Assembly: GCA_015680685.1 (NCBI GenBank) | Contig: MNCI01037762.1 | Location: 28,488-92,487, forward strand | Length of the DNA stretch: 64,000 bases | DNA from: Gnetum montanum | Lineage: Eukaryota; Streptophyta; Gnetopsida; Gnetales; Gnetaceae | Direction of reading: 5' to 3' | In this document: piece after piece, positions 9,830 through 23,449 of the stretch | How the letters are laid out: every line of letters starts with the position of its first letter | How positions within the stretch are numbered: the stretch's first letter is position 1 | Translations under genes and position numbers: made by a program | The notes under the pieces: generated by a model | Seen by the model: the letters and a program-made list of their open reading frames with translations, nothing else | What the model was told of the DNA's origin: nothing | Databases searched by the model: none

Positions 9830-11485
9830 CAAGTTTGACCTCATAGACCTATACAACATCATCAAAAGTTTGATCCTTCCAATGGATTAACTACTCATGT
9901 CTCTTTAGTCTAGGAGTGCTAAAAGCTTCTCTCTTCTTGAGTATAATTGTCTTCCTTTTTTTTATGAAGGCTTGGACTTATCAGTAACCCTCTTTAACTC
10001 ATTAATGCTACCCTACAAGATTTCATCATATGCTAGTCCATGGTAATGAACAAGATCTACAACATTAAAAACAAAAGACATATCCATGTTGTTTGGTAAG
10101 TCAATTTTGAAATACTTATCATAAATTTTAATATTAATTGTAAAAGGACCCATCTTTTTTTCTTTTAATATTGATAAGTTAACATCTCTGAGCTTCTTCT
10201 TCTTCAAATACACCCAAATAAGATTACCAATAGCAAATTTGGACTTCCTCTTACTCTTATTCCTCTACAGGATTTTTTCTTTAGCCTTCTTTCCAAGATT
10301 TGCCTTGACTTGATCATAAGATCCTTCATATTCTATACAAAATCAAAACTTAATTGAGCTTTTCAATTAAAGCTTCTAACATTCTCCACTATTTTTGGAC
10401 AGAAAAACATAATTAGCCTTAAATGAGCTCTTCCCGATAGCAACATGAAAAGTATTATTGTAGGTCCACTTAGCATGACATAACAAGTTCTCCCACTTAT
10501 TAGGTTATCCTTCACACAAACATCTCAAAAGATTCAGTAAAAATTTATTGATCAATTTAGTTTAGCCATTAGAATATAGATGATATGCACTAGAAAATTT
10601 CAATTTTATCCTTAAAATATTTCAATTGGATCTTTAAAAATGATGGGTAAAATTGGAGTTTCTATTACTAATAATATTCAAAGGAATTCCATGCAACTTC
10701 ACAACATGTTACAAAAATTAATTTATAGTATAGGATACATCACTTACCTTTTTGCATGGAATGTAAAGTACCATCTTGAAAAACCTATCCACTACCACAA
10801 ACATAACATTGTTTCCACTTTTGGTTTTTGGAATCTTACTCACAAAGTCTATTGATACACTTTTCCAAGGATCTTTTGGAATTGGCAAAGGCATATAGTA
10901 ATCATTAACCCCTTTACTTCCCTTGAATGTTTGACATGTTAAACATTCCTTCACATTCTAGGGTAAAAGTAGTGCCTACCTACAAGCTCCAATATCTTAT
11001 CTTTATTGATGTGACCTACCATGTCATCATAATATTTTTCAACCACAATATTTTTTCTAAAATCACAATTGAAAATACAAACCTTTCCATTTTTGAACAA
11101 TAGTTCATCTTGAATATGATAGTTCCTCTATTGGTCTATCATACTCAATTATGGTTCTTTGTGGCTTCTTTAGACCTACCCAAAATCTACATCATGTTCA
11201 TAAAAATCAACAAAATCATGCATATCTTTCACATAAGAAATGCTAAAATTCATCATATGCATCCTAGGCAATGCATCAGCCATTCCATTGATCTTCCCAC
11301 TCTTATGCTTGAGAAAAAAAAACAAACTCTTGTAATTATGCCATTTACTTCATGCATTTGGTACTCAACTTCTTTTGAGAATTAAGAAATTAAAGTGCTT
11401 TGTTATTAATCATCAAAGTGAACTTGTTGGAAAATAGATAATGCCTCCAATGCTTGATTGATTGAAGAATAACATATAATTCCTT
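9830..11485 (-). pseudogene. Chromovirus (Ty3/gypsy) RNase H - integrase - chromodomain remnant
   Basis: Minus strand, high to low coordinates: RNase H near 11,300-11,485 (IEKELYVILQSIKHWRHYLF; later INGMADALPRM), integrase zinc finger and core at 10,718-10,954 (CLTCQ..KG; PLPIPKDPWKSVSIDFV; NNVMFVVVDRFFKM), integrase C-terminal part at 10,013-10,213 (MGPFTINIKIYDKYFKIDLP, FNVVDLVHYH), then a weak chromodomain near 9830-9920 (LIHWKDQTFDD..VYEVKLVEW). The order RNase H, integrase, chromodomain defines chromoviruses. Frames are broken, and one TAG in the chromodomain sits where a tryptophan is expected. RT was not confidently read above 11,485. Confidence 0.8.
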
Positions 11486-11699
11486 CTCAATAATTTTTAA
11501 ATTCCAAAAAAATGGTACATTCCAAATATAATAAAAACCTCCATATTCCAACAAACCCAATTTCACAAGTCAAGTAGAATAAAGTCAAAAGGGAAATAAA
11601 CCAAGTATCAATCTTAAAAGAGATAAAGACATAATAATACTAATAAAGCACCCTAAAGGAAATTCATATTGTAGTTTAAGAGCCCATAGCCAAAACCTC

Positions 11700-12200
11700 T
11701 TGTTGTAAGTTGGTGGAATTAGAAGGGTAGATATAATTGCCTTGTTTTTCCAAAAATTTCTTTAGTTATGGCCTTGTATTGATGGGAAGTCTTCAATGTA
11801 AAAATTGAGATCTGTAATCCACACATTGTAGATCTCATGCATCTCAGGCTGTAAAGGCAAAAAAATGCTTCATAGGCTCTGAATGCCTTTTATCCTAGCT
11901 TATGGAAGCCAAAAAATGGTCTAGAGGCGACAAATCCTATGTATTCCAGCTTGTGGGGGTTGAAAATGCTTTGGAAGTATGAAAATTTGGTATTTTCACC
12001 TCACATGCTAAGTATTGCAGTTCCATGTGCTATGCAACATGTAGAGACAACATGTGAAATTTGGGTTTTAAGCCCACATGCTAAGCATCCTAGTCCCACA
12101 TGTTGGGCAATGTGTGGAGGTAGCGTGTTGGACAAGGAATTAGCTAAAATTGCTCACATGCTACCAAAAAAGTGCTCTAAACATGGCAGAATTTGTTAGG
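11700..12200. repeat. Degenerate tandem repetition, probable LTR U3
   Basis: Two imperfect repeat series are visible: a unit of about 65 bp with TGCTT...GAATG and CTTATGGAAGCC-like words (11,830-11,990), and a unit of about 73 bp with CACATGCTAAG (near 12,002 and 12,075). They precede a TATA-like sequence and a copia-type primer site, which suggests U3 of a copia LTR. Confidence 0.4.
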
Positions 12201-12901
12201 AATTTGGTAGCAATCATGGTAGAATTAATCAACAACAAATCATGACCTGGATATGCTATTTAAACCTAAATTTACTTCATTGAAAGGACTTTTGAAACAC
12301 ATTGCATTGGATTGAACTTGAGACTTTTAGAGTGGTGCAAATCTCCAAGAGAGGACAACCATTTCTTCCCTAGCACAGATAAAAGTAGTAGAGAAAACAA
12401 GTGGTGAGAAAAGTCCAAATAGTAGATTGTATGGGATACTTGAAGGTAGATTCGATTATAGAACACATCCTACTGCATCGAATTTCAAGAATTTTCTTAA
12501 ATCACTTGGGTATTTGAAGCTCACAACATTTATTCTCTAAATGTTTGTTTTTATGGATTTTCACCATTTTTAATACAAGTTTGTAGTTTCTTGTGTTTTA
12601 CTACATCTGTTTCCCATTTCTTTCCTCTTAGATCTGGTGTTTAAATTGCCCTTGCATACGTTTTCAATTATTATTTTACATTTTGGTAAAAGATATCTAA
12701 GTTCTTGGGTGATTAATGAGACCATCTAGGATGCTTTGGATCCTTTTTTGAGGCCCATGAATCCATGAGTAAAACTATTCTGTGGTGAAATTTTCAGATC
12801 TCAAGCATTGATTTTTTTTAGGTGCTACAACTAAGATATCATATTTGAACCATGATCACACATAACCAAAATTTTGATTTTAACATAGGATATCAAAGCC
12901 T
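12200..12901 (+). repeat. Probable Ty1/copia LTR 3' part with primer-binding site
   Basis: A TATA-like GCTATTTAAACC lies near 12,255. At 12,888-12,901 AGGATATCAAAGCC resembles the tRNA-iMet site TGGTATCAGAGCC of copia elements, with an extra base. The preceding sequence TTTTAACA could be the LTR end. The left LTR boundary and downstream gag were not found, so this is tentative. Confidence 0.4.
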
Positions 12902-12904
12902 CTA

Positions 12905-15900
12905 TCAATTCAAATTGAGTCTAGAAGCATTTCATAGTCCAAACTCATAATAGTGGAAAAGACTATTATAACTCTATCATTACTTTAAATTTCTTAATGA
13001 TTTTAGATCTGTATAAAAACTAATATCCATACCTAGTCTTTGTTAAAAATTTCAGAACATATTTATTAGATAGAGTGAGATATTAATCTAGAAATCTAGG
13101 CTTTTTAAATTAAATTGAAATAGGAATAGAAAAGTGACTAAGATTAAATGGATTATAACTTAGTGATAGCATAACCTTTTTGCTTGATTTGAAAATTATA
13201 TGAAATATAGAAACCATTGTGATACATAACTAATGTTCAAAGAAAGATCTAGTATGATCCAAGAGATACAAGGTTTTAATATATGCTACCTAAATTAATT
13301 TAATTTCACATAGTATAGAGAGATAAATTCATAATTCAATTAAAATATATTTTTTTTCATTTAATCTAGTTAGATCCAAAATCTATTTTATATTAAAACA
13401 TGTATGTAAAATTTTACAGTTTTAGAGATATAGCCTCCTAAATCAACATCATAACATTTTCTATGATTTTAGATAGGTCTAAAATATTGGAAAATAATGC
13501 AAAATATTCTATGAATTTTAAAGTAACTAATTTTTAAAATTATAGATAATTTCATGAGGATGTTTTTTAAAGTAACATCTATTCTACTAACACAATTCTC
13601 TACACCTTAAATCGCTAGATCAATGAAAGGAAATTACAACCCAAAAAAATAATAGAGAAAGGAAACTCAAATTTATTTAATAGTTATAAAAAATTATTAA
13701 TCTAAATTGTAATCACAAAATCCATCTTCCCAAGTTATCAACACAATACCTAGATTTCCTATAAACATACAAAAAATCTATGAAATCAATTTGCAAAACC
13801 CTTTCCATGCAGTGTGCATAAAACCTAAAATACTAAAATGGAAAAGCAACTAATATTACTTACCTCTAAACTTCACAAAAAAATATACATTGGAAAAATG
13901 AACATAACAAAGATCCAATTGAAAGTACAACCAATCCAAAATCCACTAGCATCTCCACAAGCTTTAATCTCTAATAGCACCTCTTCATTGTGTTTCCGAA
14001 ACGTTAAGGTGTGTGAATTGAAAGAGCAATGGAAATTTTAATGGAAGATTACCAAAAGTCAAGGAAAGGGAATAATCAACCAATTATCTAAAACAAGGAT
14101 CAAACTAAAAGAATAATTTCATTAATTTTTTACATTACCTATGTAACTTCCTTTACTCTCATGTAACATCCACAAACACTAAAATAATCAATAAAGCATA
14201 TGCTAATAAACCACTATGCTAAGCTACCCTAATAAATCTCATAGAAGAAAAATAAAAATAATTAAATTAGATATAAATCAAGTAGCTAGAAACAAAATAT
14301 GTTAAAGAAGGCCATAGAAATATTTAATAAGAAATATCAAACAAACCATAGATCATCAACCATGCCATACTCCTAACCAAACCTTCCATGAAATCTTGTC
14401 ACACTCAACAATAGGATTAGTGAACATCTGTTGAATGGAAATATATATATACACACACATACATACATAAATAGATGCTAGAAAGATGTATGATAACATT
14501 AATTCATACATGCATCACAAAGCTCATCTGCAAGAAATATCAAATGCATAACCATAAAATATATCAAACTACTAACATGCATAACACACTTAAGAACTAA
14601 GTAACATAATTTCGATGAAGGTACATATATACCAAGGATCCAAATATATGTGATGTTACATCCTTTTACACAGAAATATTCCCCTTGAAATATTTTAGGA
14701 TGAAAAGAATGCAAATTAGGCTCAAGCTTCTAGGTAGCCTCTTGAAAATCATGACGGTTCTATAAGATCTTTATCATGGATATTAACCTAATGCTAACTA
14801 ATGTTCCATCTAGTCCATGAACCTAAGGGGTCAGTCCACCTATGAGGCATTAGCTTAAAGAATATGCGATGGTGATGTGAAAGCACTGAACAGTTCTATG
14901 TGGAGCTTTGATTGATAGAATGCTTATGTAAAAACATTCATTCATCCACTTTTTGTCTATCAATCACTGGTGAACTAGGATCAGATTTAGTGAGGAGTAG
15001 GAATGCATCTTGTGAGCTATTTAAGCTAATACTACTAATGGGTCCACACCTTAGGGCTTAAGCTCTAGAATCTTGGAAATGTTCTTGGTCATTGCTATCG
15101 AAATGATGTAACATCAATGCTCCTTATGACCATTGGATGCATCTAATTGTTGTGATTTGATCAAGGTACACGTGGTGCCTTTCTTGGCCACCTTGGTGAA
15201 AAGAGGTTTATGATTTTATGAAATTGTGCATGTCATGCAATGGATGATGAATTCTCATATTCTTGCAAGTCAAGGATTCCATGTGGTGATCTACCAATTT
15301 AACCATTTCCATGATTTTCATGCCTCATAAAAAATCCTCTTCCCATGAAGAAAAAGAAATAAAAAGAAGAAGAAGAGAGAGCTAAATGAAAAAGAATATA
15401 TATAATGAAAAAAATGTTAATGAAAAGAAAATAAAATTTAAAAAGAAAAAAGATCAAAGAGGAGATGTGAAGAGTAATGCGCTTTCAAGATTATTGGTTG
15501 TATAAATTGGTATGTTTACAATCGAAACCAATCTTATAGTTGCTCACGCCAAAGTCAAACTGGTGGTTGAACCTATGCCTATGTAAACCTTTTTGATGTT
15601 CAACCCACTGTCTATATCTCTTAACTTTCCATGATGTGCAGCTTAATTCAATTTCTTGATCATACCTACCTATGGCCATGAAGTTCTAGAAGTTTCTTTC
15701 TTTATGATTCTTGATAATTCTAATTGCTACTTCCACCCAAGTTCCTAATCATTTGTTCTCTAGATCAAAATTCTTTAGCCTTGCATTTGTTCTCTATGTC
15801 AACATTCTTTAGCCTTGATTAGATATGAACCTAGAAAATTATTTCTATCTGGTCATGGTATTATACTTTTTAAAGGGATGTGAGAACACTAGTGTAGCCA

Positions 15901-16925
15901 ATGGGATCAATGAAAGGGTTCAGCAAAGACAAAATTGGGAAACCTATTGTGTATACATGCATGGATGAAGGAAATCCAAATCAGGATCTTGACTTGTAGA
16001 TGTTTGTGGTACATTACCTTTGTTTGGTTCATACTAATGGTTGGATTGTAGAATAATCAAGGCTAGATGACATTGAATGTGATTGGTGTGACATCACACT
16101 TGGAAGGAAGACATGGAGATCGATCCCTATTTTGTGGATAAGTATTAATAAAAGGATGTGGTAGCAAATATATCATGGGATGTAGAACATGCTCATAAGA
16201 TTCATGAGCTAATTAAATGTTTGGTTGAGGATTTCATGATGTTACACTTTCTAAGTTTTTCTAGCATCAAATATTAAATCTACATTTCTTTTATTCCATT
16301 CATGTTGATGATTATGTATGGTAGGAGATTAGTCAAGTAACATGAATGATGAAATCTCACCATCTAAGATAATGAACCCATATTTGATTCTAATGTATTT
16401 CTAGTTGTTGAAAATTCATTAGTGTCTCATCAATGGATTTGACAAGGGTAAGAAAGATAAGTGCCTACTCTTAAGAGAACTCACTTATGAATCCTTGGTG
16501 AGTTGGCATCATATGTGGTTGAGAAAAGCTTATCTCCTAGAGATGGTAGGGATTACATTACATATAACACTTGATTAGTCTTTCACTTGTGTAAGTTTTG
16601 ACTCTTGTGCTTCAAGGGTTGACCATGATAAGCTCTATTGGTTCATCTCAATTATGTCTATGATTAATTATTCTTGCTACTATAATAACTCTCCTAATAT
16701 TCTATCCTCTCTTTTCTAGCCTTGGGTTTGTGGAATTGCATGAATTGATCAACTGGCTCCTTTTCCTTGACCCATGATGTCATCCAAGCTAATTTTATAA
16801 TGTTGTTCTAGTTTTGCTCCTAATACACCTTAGAAGGTTAATGCTTAGTGATTCTAGCATGATACATGACTCAAAAAGTGCTTTTGTAGTAGTCAAAGTT
16901 AAATTAAGGATATTGGAGATAAAGT
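12905..16925. other. No recognisable gene; simple-sequence tracts
   Basis: AT-rich, with an (AT)n(AC)n tract at 14,441-14,470 and a purine-rich tract near 15,345-15,475. The short open frames here (13,838-14,041 plus; 14,499-14,714 and 15,491-15,679 minus) show no recognisable domain. The first 1 kb may be the internal region of the copia element inferred just upstream. Confidence 0.4.
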
Positions 16926-16970
16926 TAGGTAATTTTTCCTAGAGTGAGAGGATGCATTGATGCATCTTTA

Positions 16971-17038
16971 TGTTAGCATAGGGGCATTAACACCCCTACG
17001 CTAGTACATCCCCCCAAGTATTGATGATTCTATAAATA
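16971..17038 (+). promoter_or_regulatory. Stem-loop followed by TATA box, promoter-like
   Basis: TAGCATAGGGG (16,974-16,984) pairs with CCCCTACGCTA (16,993-17,003) in ten of eleven positions around an 8-base loop. TATAAATA follows at 17,031-17,038, then a purine-rich AGAGGGGGAGGAGGA stretch. The decayed ORF P1 begins about 400 bp downstream, so this is its likely promoter, perhaps an LTR U3/R. Confidence 0.45.
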
Positions 17039-17432
17039 GTAGAGGGGGAGGAGGATCCAAACATTATTTCATACTTTGCTATGTTAGTTTTTTATTATTT
17101 TTCTTTTCACTTGTTAACCAAAACAATTTAAACTCTATTGAAATTTTTATCTTACAAGTAGATTGGTTATATTTTTGCGTGCATTCTTTTAAGTGCCTCT
17201 TGTCCTTGACTTTCAAGTAGTGGTTCAAGGCTAGTGTCTTGTAACTTAGCCATGGGAAAGTGACACCCCTTTAGGTATGCATTGAATGTATTTGATAGTT
17301 ATTCAAACATCTATACCTTTGTTATAATTTCTCATGCATGCCATATTTTAATAGTTATGATGATTTTTATCAAGTAATACCCAAGGGATTATATTTATCA
17401 TTGTTCTCTTACATAATTTTTGCAATGGTAGT

Positions 17433-20400
17433 ATGATGCCTAGGAAAAGCTCACCTGGCTTTTAGTAAATGTTACAACTAATCATGTTGGAATAATTACG
17501 ATCCAAGCTACATTATTCAAGGAGGACTATGGTCAAAAAATCTTAGATCTTTGTCTATGGACCATTATGAGAATAAAAGATCTCCTTGCTACCATGACCT
17601 TCATTGATGAAGTTTTTATACCTATTTCTACATGGGAAATCTTATGGACTATGATGAGTGGTGAGGTACCCCTACACTCAACCATACGAAACGAGCACAG
17701 CACGTGCGATCCGGTCGAACTCTACAGACTAAATGCCTGCATGCCCCATGGAACACTTGGGGTTAATCATTCGTTATCTTCCCAGACTTACTTGTGGTTG
17801 TCACGGTGTATGGTTAAATAAGTCCAAGGTATATGATTTTTATATCTTTTAAATGTTTTTCTCCTATGCTATTGAGGTAAAGGGTTGAGAAAATAGCTAA
17901 CTCTAACTAATGACTAAGTCTAAATTAACTAGTGTCATCATCCGTTCCCACTTACCGTACACACCCTGAAATATGCAACTGTGGCTACCAAACGCTAATC
18001 ATTACTGGGATCACCACACGTAATGCACGTGCTCGAAGTGGTCATACTGAGGCACTTAACTAGCCTAAACGTAATGAGCAGTCGATTCCTTGACTAGCCG
18101 TACACATCCTTAGATGGTCATAATCAAGTCGTACTCATTCCGCATTCTAGGAGTTGAGGGTGAGAGGATCTAATTGCGATGAGCAGCCGATTCCTTTATT
18201 AGCCGTACACATTTGTCAATGCTCGTAATCAAGTCGTACTCATGCCACACTATTGCAGGGTAATAAATAACAGGTAGGAAATTACATGTAATAAATAACA
18301 GGTAATAAAATCCTATTCTATGCACTGCAAGGTTTATGCACAAAGCTCGTCTTTATTGCTGTACACAACTTGCGTTCAGGTACAAAGCTTCTTGAATAAA
18401 GATCCATTCACTTGGGGGCTCCTACTGCGGGCACATGGAAAATATTCTATCTCTGGAGTGATCAATCTACCAGAGTTTCCCTACTTCTAGCCTAGGATGA
18501 GGAATAAGGGGAGTTCTGCCTCTTATTTATAGATTTGGCGGTGGACCGCGATATCGTGGCTCATGCAAATCGCGTCTCATCAGACTATAAGATTTTCATA
18601 TGAACTAGAAAACAATTTTTGGTGATGGTTCTAAATGACTAAGCATAACTTTAGGTTGAGGATCATGTTGGAGGCCTTTGACATGATTAAAGTTGAGCTA
18701 AATATGTCTAAACTATCTCTAGTCTAAAATGCTATGTGTAAATTCGTTATGCATAAATGTTTTTCCACCAAATGACTATCAAGTATTTGTACTCAAAGGG
18801 CTAAGATTTTGGCTTTGATGAGGGGAAAGTGTGCCATCAATATTCCATATTTTCTCTACAAGGGCCTAACCCAAAAAATTAAAGACATGGCTAGAGACAA
18901 AAGGAGGGTCTATGCCTTTTGAAGATTAAGCTAACAAACTTTATGAATTGGTAGGCATAGTCAATTATATAGAAATACATTATCACATTTGCAATATTAA
19001 TGAACTAGGAGAATGTGATGGTGGTTGCTCTAAGATGATGTTCTATGATCATTGAAGCTTTACCTAACTCAAAGGATGAGCCACCTTCCATAAAGTTACC
19101 CTATATTTGATCTTCATACCATCTTCACTAGTGCCAATCAATAGCATCAACCACACCTCAAGCATCTTAATGAACATATGTGCAATGATCTAGTAGATTC
19201 ATTTATTGACCTCTTAACTTTAGCATTGGGCAAAGTTAAGAACGTCTTCCTAGTGATGGTTCTTAGCTTGAAATACATATAAAAGGTATTGAACATGCTG
19301 CCAAAATTTACATTGAAGGATCATATGATCTTGATAACAATTTCTTGCACATGATGGAAGCTATTATGGATGGTGAGACAATAAGAAAGAACCTCTTCCA
19401 ATTTCTTTCTCCATTTTTGAATGATTTACACATGGCTCATTTTGATGCTCTTGTTTAGTCTCACATTCATGTGCCTTCAAAAAGTATTTCCTCATCACAT
19501 TTTTCAAGGTGCATGATGCATAACATCCAACATGCACCTAAAGACATCCAAGTACCAACTGATTAACCTTAGACTAGCCACTAGATGGAGGATGAGTAAA
19601 GAGTTAATCTTGGGGTCAGGTTTTTATTGAGGAACTTCAATATTACATTTGAAACTAAACTTATTAAGGTATGGACCTAGTTGAAAACCACTAATGGTGA
19701 TAGAATATTCTATTTGAAGGAGTTATGGAGAAGCCAAGTCCAGGTACAATGATTACACAAACAATTAGAACATCTTACACCTTTGGTACTTAGACCTTCC
19801 ACAATCACTTTGGAGGTGTGGGTTAGGTGCCTATAGGTTGAACTATTCCAAGTGCACCAAGTTGGAGAAAAAGATGTATTTATGAAAGATGGCTTGAAGT
19901 GTCAAATCAGAAAGTTAAAGCATGCATCTCAAGAATGGAAAAGAATAAGCCATGAAAAGGAAAAATAGGTACTTTCCCTTTCTCAGTAGTTACAAAGGTT
20001 AAAGGATGAAACCCAAATCATGGTCTAATTTCTAGATAATTACCTTTGCATAAAAATAAGTACTTAAAATTGCAATAAGAGCTTACAAATAAGAATACCA
20101 TTGAAATTGATGAGCTTAAGGAAATCCATTTAACTATGCAAGTAACTTGGAATTTCTAGGTCCATAGATTGCAAAAACTTGTAGCTTTGCTAAATAAACA
20201 AGTAATCAGTAAGAGGCACAAGGTGAAGGAGAAATTTGACATCTTGCATAACAAACTTTGACAGATGGTTGTAAGTGAACTAATACTATAGGAGAAAATG
20301 AAATTTTTTGAAAACGTGTACATTCATTACCACAAAGTAGCTATCACTATCCTTGAGGTGATATTCAAGGAGGCTAAGGAGGATATGCAAGTATAATGGA
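17433..20400 (+). pseudogene. P1: decayed retroelement ORF of 'plant transposon protein' plus coiled-coil type, split by a solo LTR
   Basis: A start (MMPRKSSPG, 17,433) is followed by broken frames. After the solo LTR, 18,660-18,900 reads MLEAFDMIKVELNMSKLSLV, then AKILALMRGKCAINIPYF and LTQKIKDMARDKRRVYAF, resembling the globular domain of ORFs annotated as putative plant transposon proteins (PF20167-like; from memory of the pattern, unverified). From about 19,910 to 20,400 the translation is rich in K, E, L and Q with heptad-like spacing, consistent with coiled coil. Similar architecture appears in P2 (42,407) and P3 (50,649). Function unknown. Multiple stops make it non-functional. Confidence 0.4.
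17647..18587 (-). mobile_element. Solo LTR (copy B, 931 bp) with target duplication GACTA
   Basis: The LTR spans 17,652-18,582 from TGATGAG to CTCATCA and is flanked by GACTA on both sides (17,647-17,651 and 18,583-18,587). No primer site lies on its 3' side, so the internal part was lost by LTR-LTR recombination. The TATA box is the complement of 18,524-18,531. Only one GATATC core remains, against seven in copy A. It carries the same 105-bp internal duplication as copy A. It interrupts ORF P1. Confidence 0.95.
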
Positions 20401-21995
20401 AGAGGTATTTCTATGTGGTCTAAATTTTTGTTAGTTGATCGTGAAAGTAGAAATCAAACTAGATGTAGCCTAACATGAGCTCTTGTAAGGAAAAAAGAAG
20501 GCATGGGTAATTCTATGCTAATGCTAAGAAATTTTAATAAGCACTTTTGCAAGAGCAAGGACTGATTCATGAGAAGAATCAATAGCTCTATGTAAGGGTG
20601 ACAAACCTGGAAGCACAACTTTAGAGATTTCATATGTCTATAACCAACACCTCCACCTTATTTCCCTACCTTATTTCCCTACTAAGTAGATGTGTTAGAG
20701 GGATTCATCTTTCAACTAACACCTCATGACACTTCTTGATGAGGTGGCTTGTACTTTATTATAATATTGTCATGGTCTATACATCTATTAGTTATAATCC
20801 TCTGCATTGCTCATGTAACATGTCTAGTTTCAATCTTGTATTTTGGGCTTCAAAGCTATGCAACTAGCTTTACTTAGTCATTTGGGTATGATGAGTCATC
20901 CACTAGCATTTGTAAGTTAATTATAAGTCTTAGATTTAGGATGCATCTCATGCACCTAGTGTTTGCGATTTTTAGACACATGATGAGGCTCATATCTTCC
21001 AGGTATGCATCCTTAACTTCCAATTCATACTTTTAAGTTTGGAATATTTTTTGAGCTTCTTAGAATGTTTTCAGCTTCATTCAAGAATACTTGAAAGGTT
21101 TCAACATCTTCCTAGGCCTCCTAACTATCATCTAGGAGATTGAAGATGAAGTATGGTGGCAAGGTCACACTAGCTTCTCTACACTAATGCACCCCTTGTG
21201 TTAGCATAGGAATGCTAATGCACCTATCTTGGTGTTTTAGTTTAAGTACTTTACCTCCTTTGCTACCTCATATATGCTCTAGATAGTCTAGGCTATGCTG
21301 AAATACCTCCATGGATGCTTGGACTATAGCGTATCCTTGTCATTCTGTTGCAAAAGCTAAAAATATCTAGGACAAGCTCTATACAAAATGAACTTGATTC
21401 TAAGAACTTTTCCTTAAGACTTTAGCATCTAGTTTCATGTGAAGAGCTCTTCCTTCCTTGGGTAAGTGATTCCTTCCCTATTTTATGTGTATTTTAAATC
21501 ATCACTTTTAGAAGTATGGCTAGATTTTATCAAAGTGTTGCCTTTCTTATGTAGCATGGAACTATTTAGTCAATTTAGAGTCTAGTGTTTGCATGGCAAA
21601 TAAAGCTTATGGCTTTTTCTCATTTTTGGATCATTCATATCTTAAACATTAAAATATAAAAAACATTATAAAACATTAAAACTATATAAATATATATTCA
21701 TTTATCATTTTCATAAGCTATGATGATTTAACCTTGCTCAAGGAGGTCACAATTATATGACATGTTGTTGGACCATTGAGGCTGTGACTAAGAGGCATTC
21801 TATTTGCATGTATGTGCATGTGTGTATGGTTTTTTACCCATTCCTTGAAGGATTGTAGCATGAGCATTTCCCCTATCCCTAAGTAAGATTGCAATTCGTG
21901 TTTGTTTATTTCTTATAAAGATAAAATGCATATAAATTATAAAACAAAAAATTATAAATATTTTCTTAACCTCACATCATAGCAACATAGGTTTT
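20401..21995. other. No recognisable gene
   Basis: AT-rich; contains a two-unit CTTATTTCCCTAC repeat near 20,660-20,690 and a stretch near 21,185-21,215 (TGTTAGCATAGGAATGCTAATGC) reminiscent of the stem-loop at 16,971. It may be the 3' end of the element carrying P1. No LTR pair confirmed. Confidence 0.35.
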
Positions 21996-21999
21996 CATT

Positions 22000-22830
22000 T
22001 GTATCATATATATTATAATATCTTTTATATTTATTTAACTCAAGGATATACACAAGTGTTCTTTGCAATCCACTTAACCTTGTTCTTGAAGCTTACAACT
22101 AGATAACACTGCGATTTTTATGATATATCCTATTGGTACAAAACTAGTGGGACCCCTATCAATCCTTTTTTAGAATGTTCTTTTTTGATTTACAAAAAAT
22201 AAAAAATAATTTTTTTAACATTCATCAAACAAGTTTAGCTAGCTAAAATATAGTTCCATTATGTAATACTAAAGCTTTAGGTAAACCAAAATGATTTATG
22301 AAGTACGTTTCTAAAATTACTATCACTTCTCAAATTGTACTTCTTCTTAAAGCTTTGGTTCCAATCACTTACTAAAATAATTGATACTAATTAATATAAA
22401 CTTATATTTAGCTTTCTAAGAATATTTTTTTTAATAAAATCCAAATCTCATTATTGGAATGATCTACCTAACACTCTTGGCTTTAGAGGAGCTCTTTCTT
22501 TACAAAGTTGTGAATCATGGAATTGAAATTTAAAACGTTTTTTATTTAAATCATGAAACATAGTTGTCTAATACATTCCATATCTTAATACATTTTGCAT
22601 TGTCATTTTTGTTGAATCATAAAAGAGGTTGGAATTATTATGAAATTAATCAATGACTTCCTAAACTCTAGTATTTGGATTAAATTTTAGCAAAACTCAT
22701 ATGAAATTCCTTCTATAAAGTGTTCCATGTTTCAAAATAAATTTTTTTATTTTTTGAACAAAAGCTCTTTCCTAAAATTTTATTAGTCTTTTGAAAATTT
22801 CTATATTAATGAAATATTTAGCAATGTATT
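22000..22830 (-). pseudogene. Integrase of Tat-like element, degenerate
   Basis: Begins near 22,780 with FILKHGTLYRRNF and a decayed HHCC finger (YDSTKMTMQNVLRYGMY, then FHDSQLC). The core appears near 22,240-22,350 as ILETYFINHFGLPKALVLHN GTIF, matching (F)..FG.P..I..DNGT.F with D changed to H. The C-terminus was not resolved; nothing recognisable lies below 22,000. Confidence 0.7.
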
Positions 22831-22899
22831 GATACTATTATGTTTTATAGGTTCATGCAACTCCACATTTTTTAGGTTCTCTTGCCATTATACTAGCTA

Positions 22900-23300
22900 A
22901 ACCCATTTTTTAAAATATTTTTTACATCTTCAAAACAAAATCAAATTGTTTTAACTTAATAATCCAATTTACTTGCTTCAATCCAATATTATTTTAAGAT
23001 AAAAGTTGTGTCATAGTTGGTTCTAATATTATTATATGCACCTTTGCAATCTTAAGAAAATATTCAAAATGAATCAAGGCTTTGATTATAGCATATAATT
23101 TCTTTAACTTAGAATAAAATTTTTCTTATGTCTTTAACTAGTAACCATAAAAATCAATAGGATTTTATATTTCTTGATATTTTTGGGTTAAAACTACCAC
23201 AATTGAATCACTAGAAGCAAAGCCATATAGTTAGAAATCTTCATTAAGTTTAGGTTATACTATATATGGTGTTTTCATTATTGTCCTTTCAATTGGTCTA
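22900..23300 (-). pseudogene. Native Ty3/gypsy RNase H of Tat-like element
   Basis: Follows RT directly. Reads LYGFASSDSIVVVLTQKYQE, then KFYSKLKKLYAIIKALIHFE YFL and a region matching the ..L...P.L..R...W...L..FDF tail (NWIIKLKQFDFVLK). The catalytic D-S of the first block is recognisable. Confidence 0.6.
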
Positions 23301-23449
23301 GAGCTCTTACTAATTTTGTAGTTTTTCTAACTTCTATGTTCTTTCTAAGGATAATTTACAATAAAATTTTTATTTTAGTTAATCCTAGAATGAATTTCAT
23401 AATAATATTAGTTTTTTTTAAAAAATAATCTCAAGGAATTTTTATTTAT

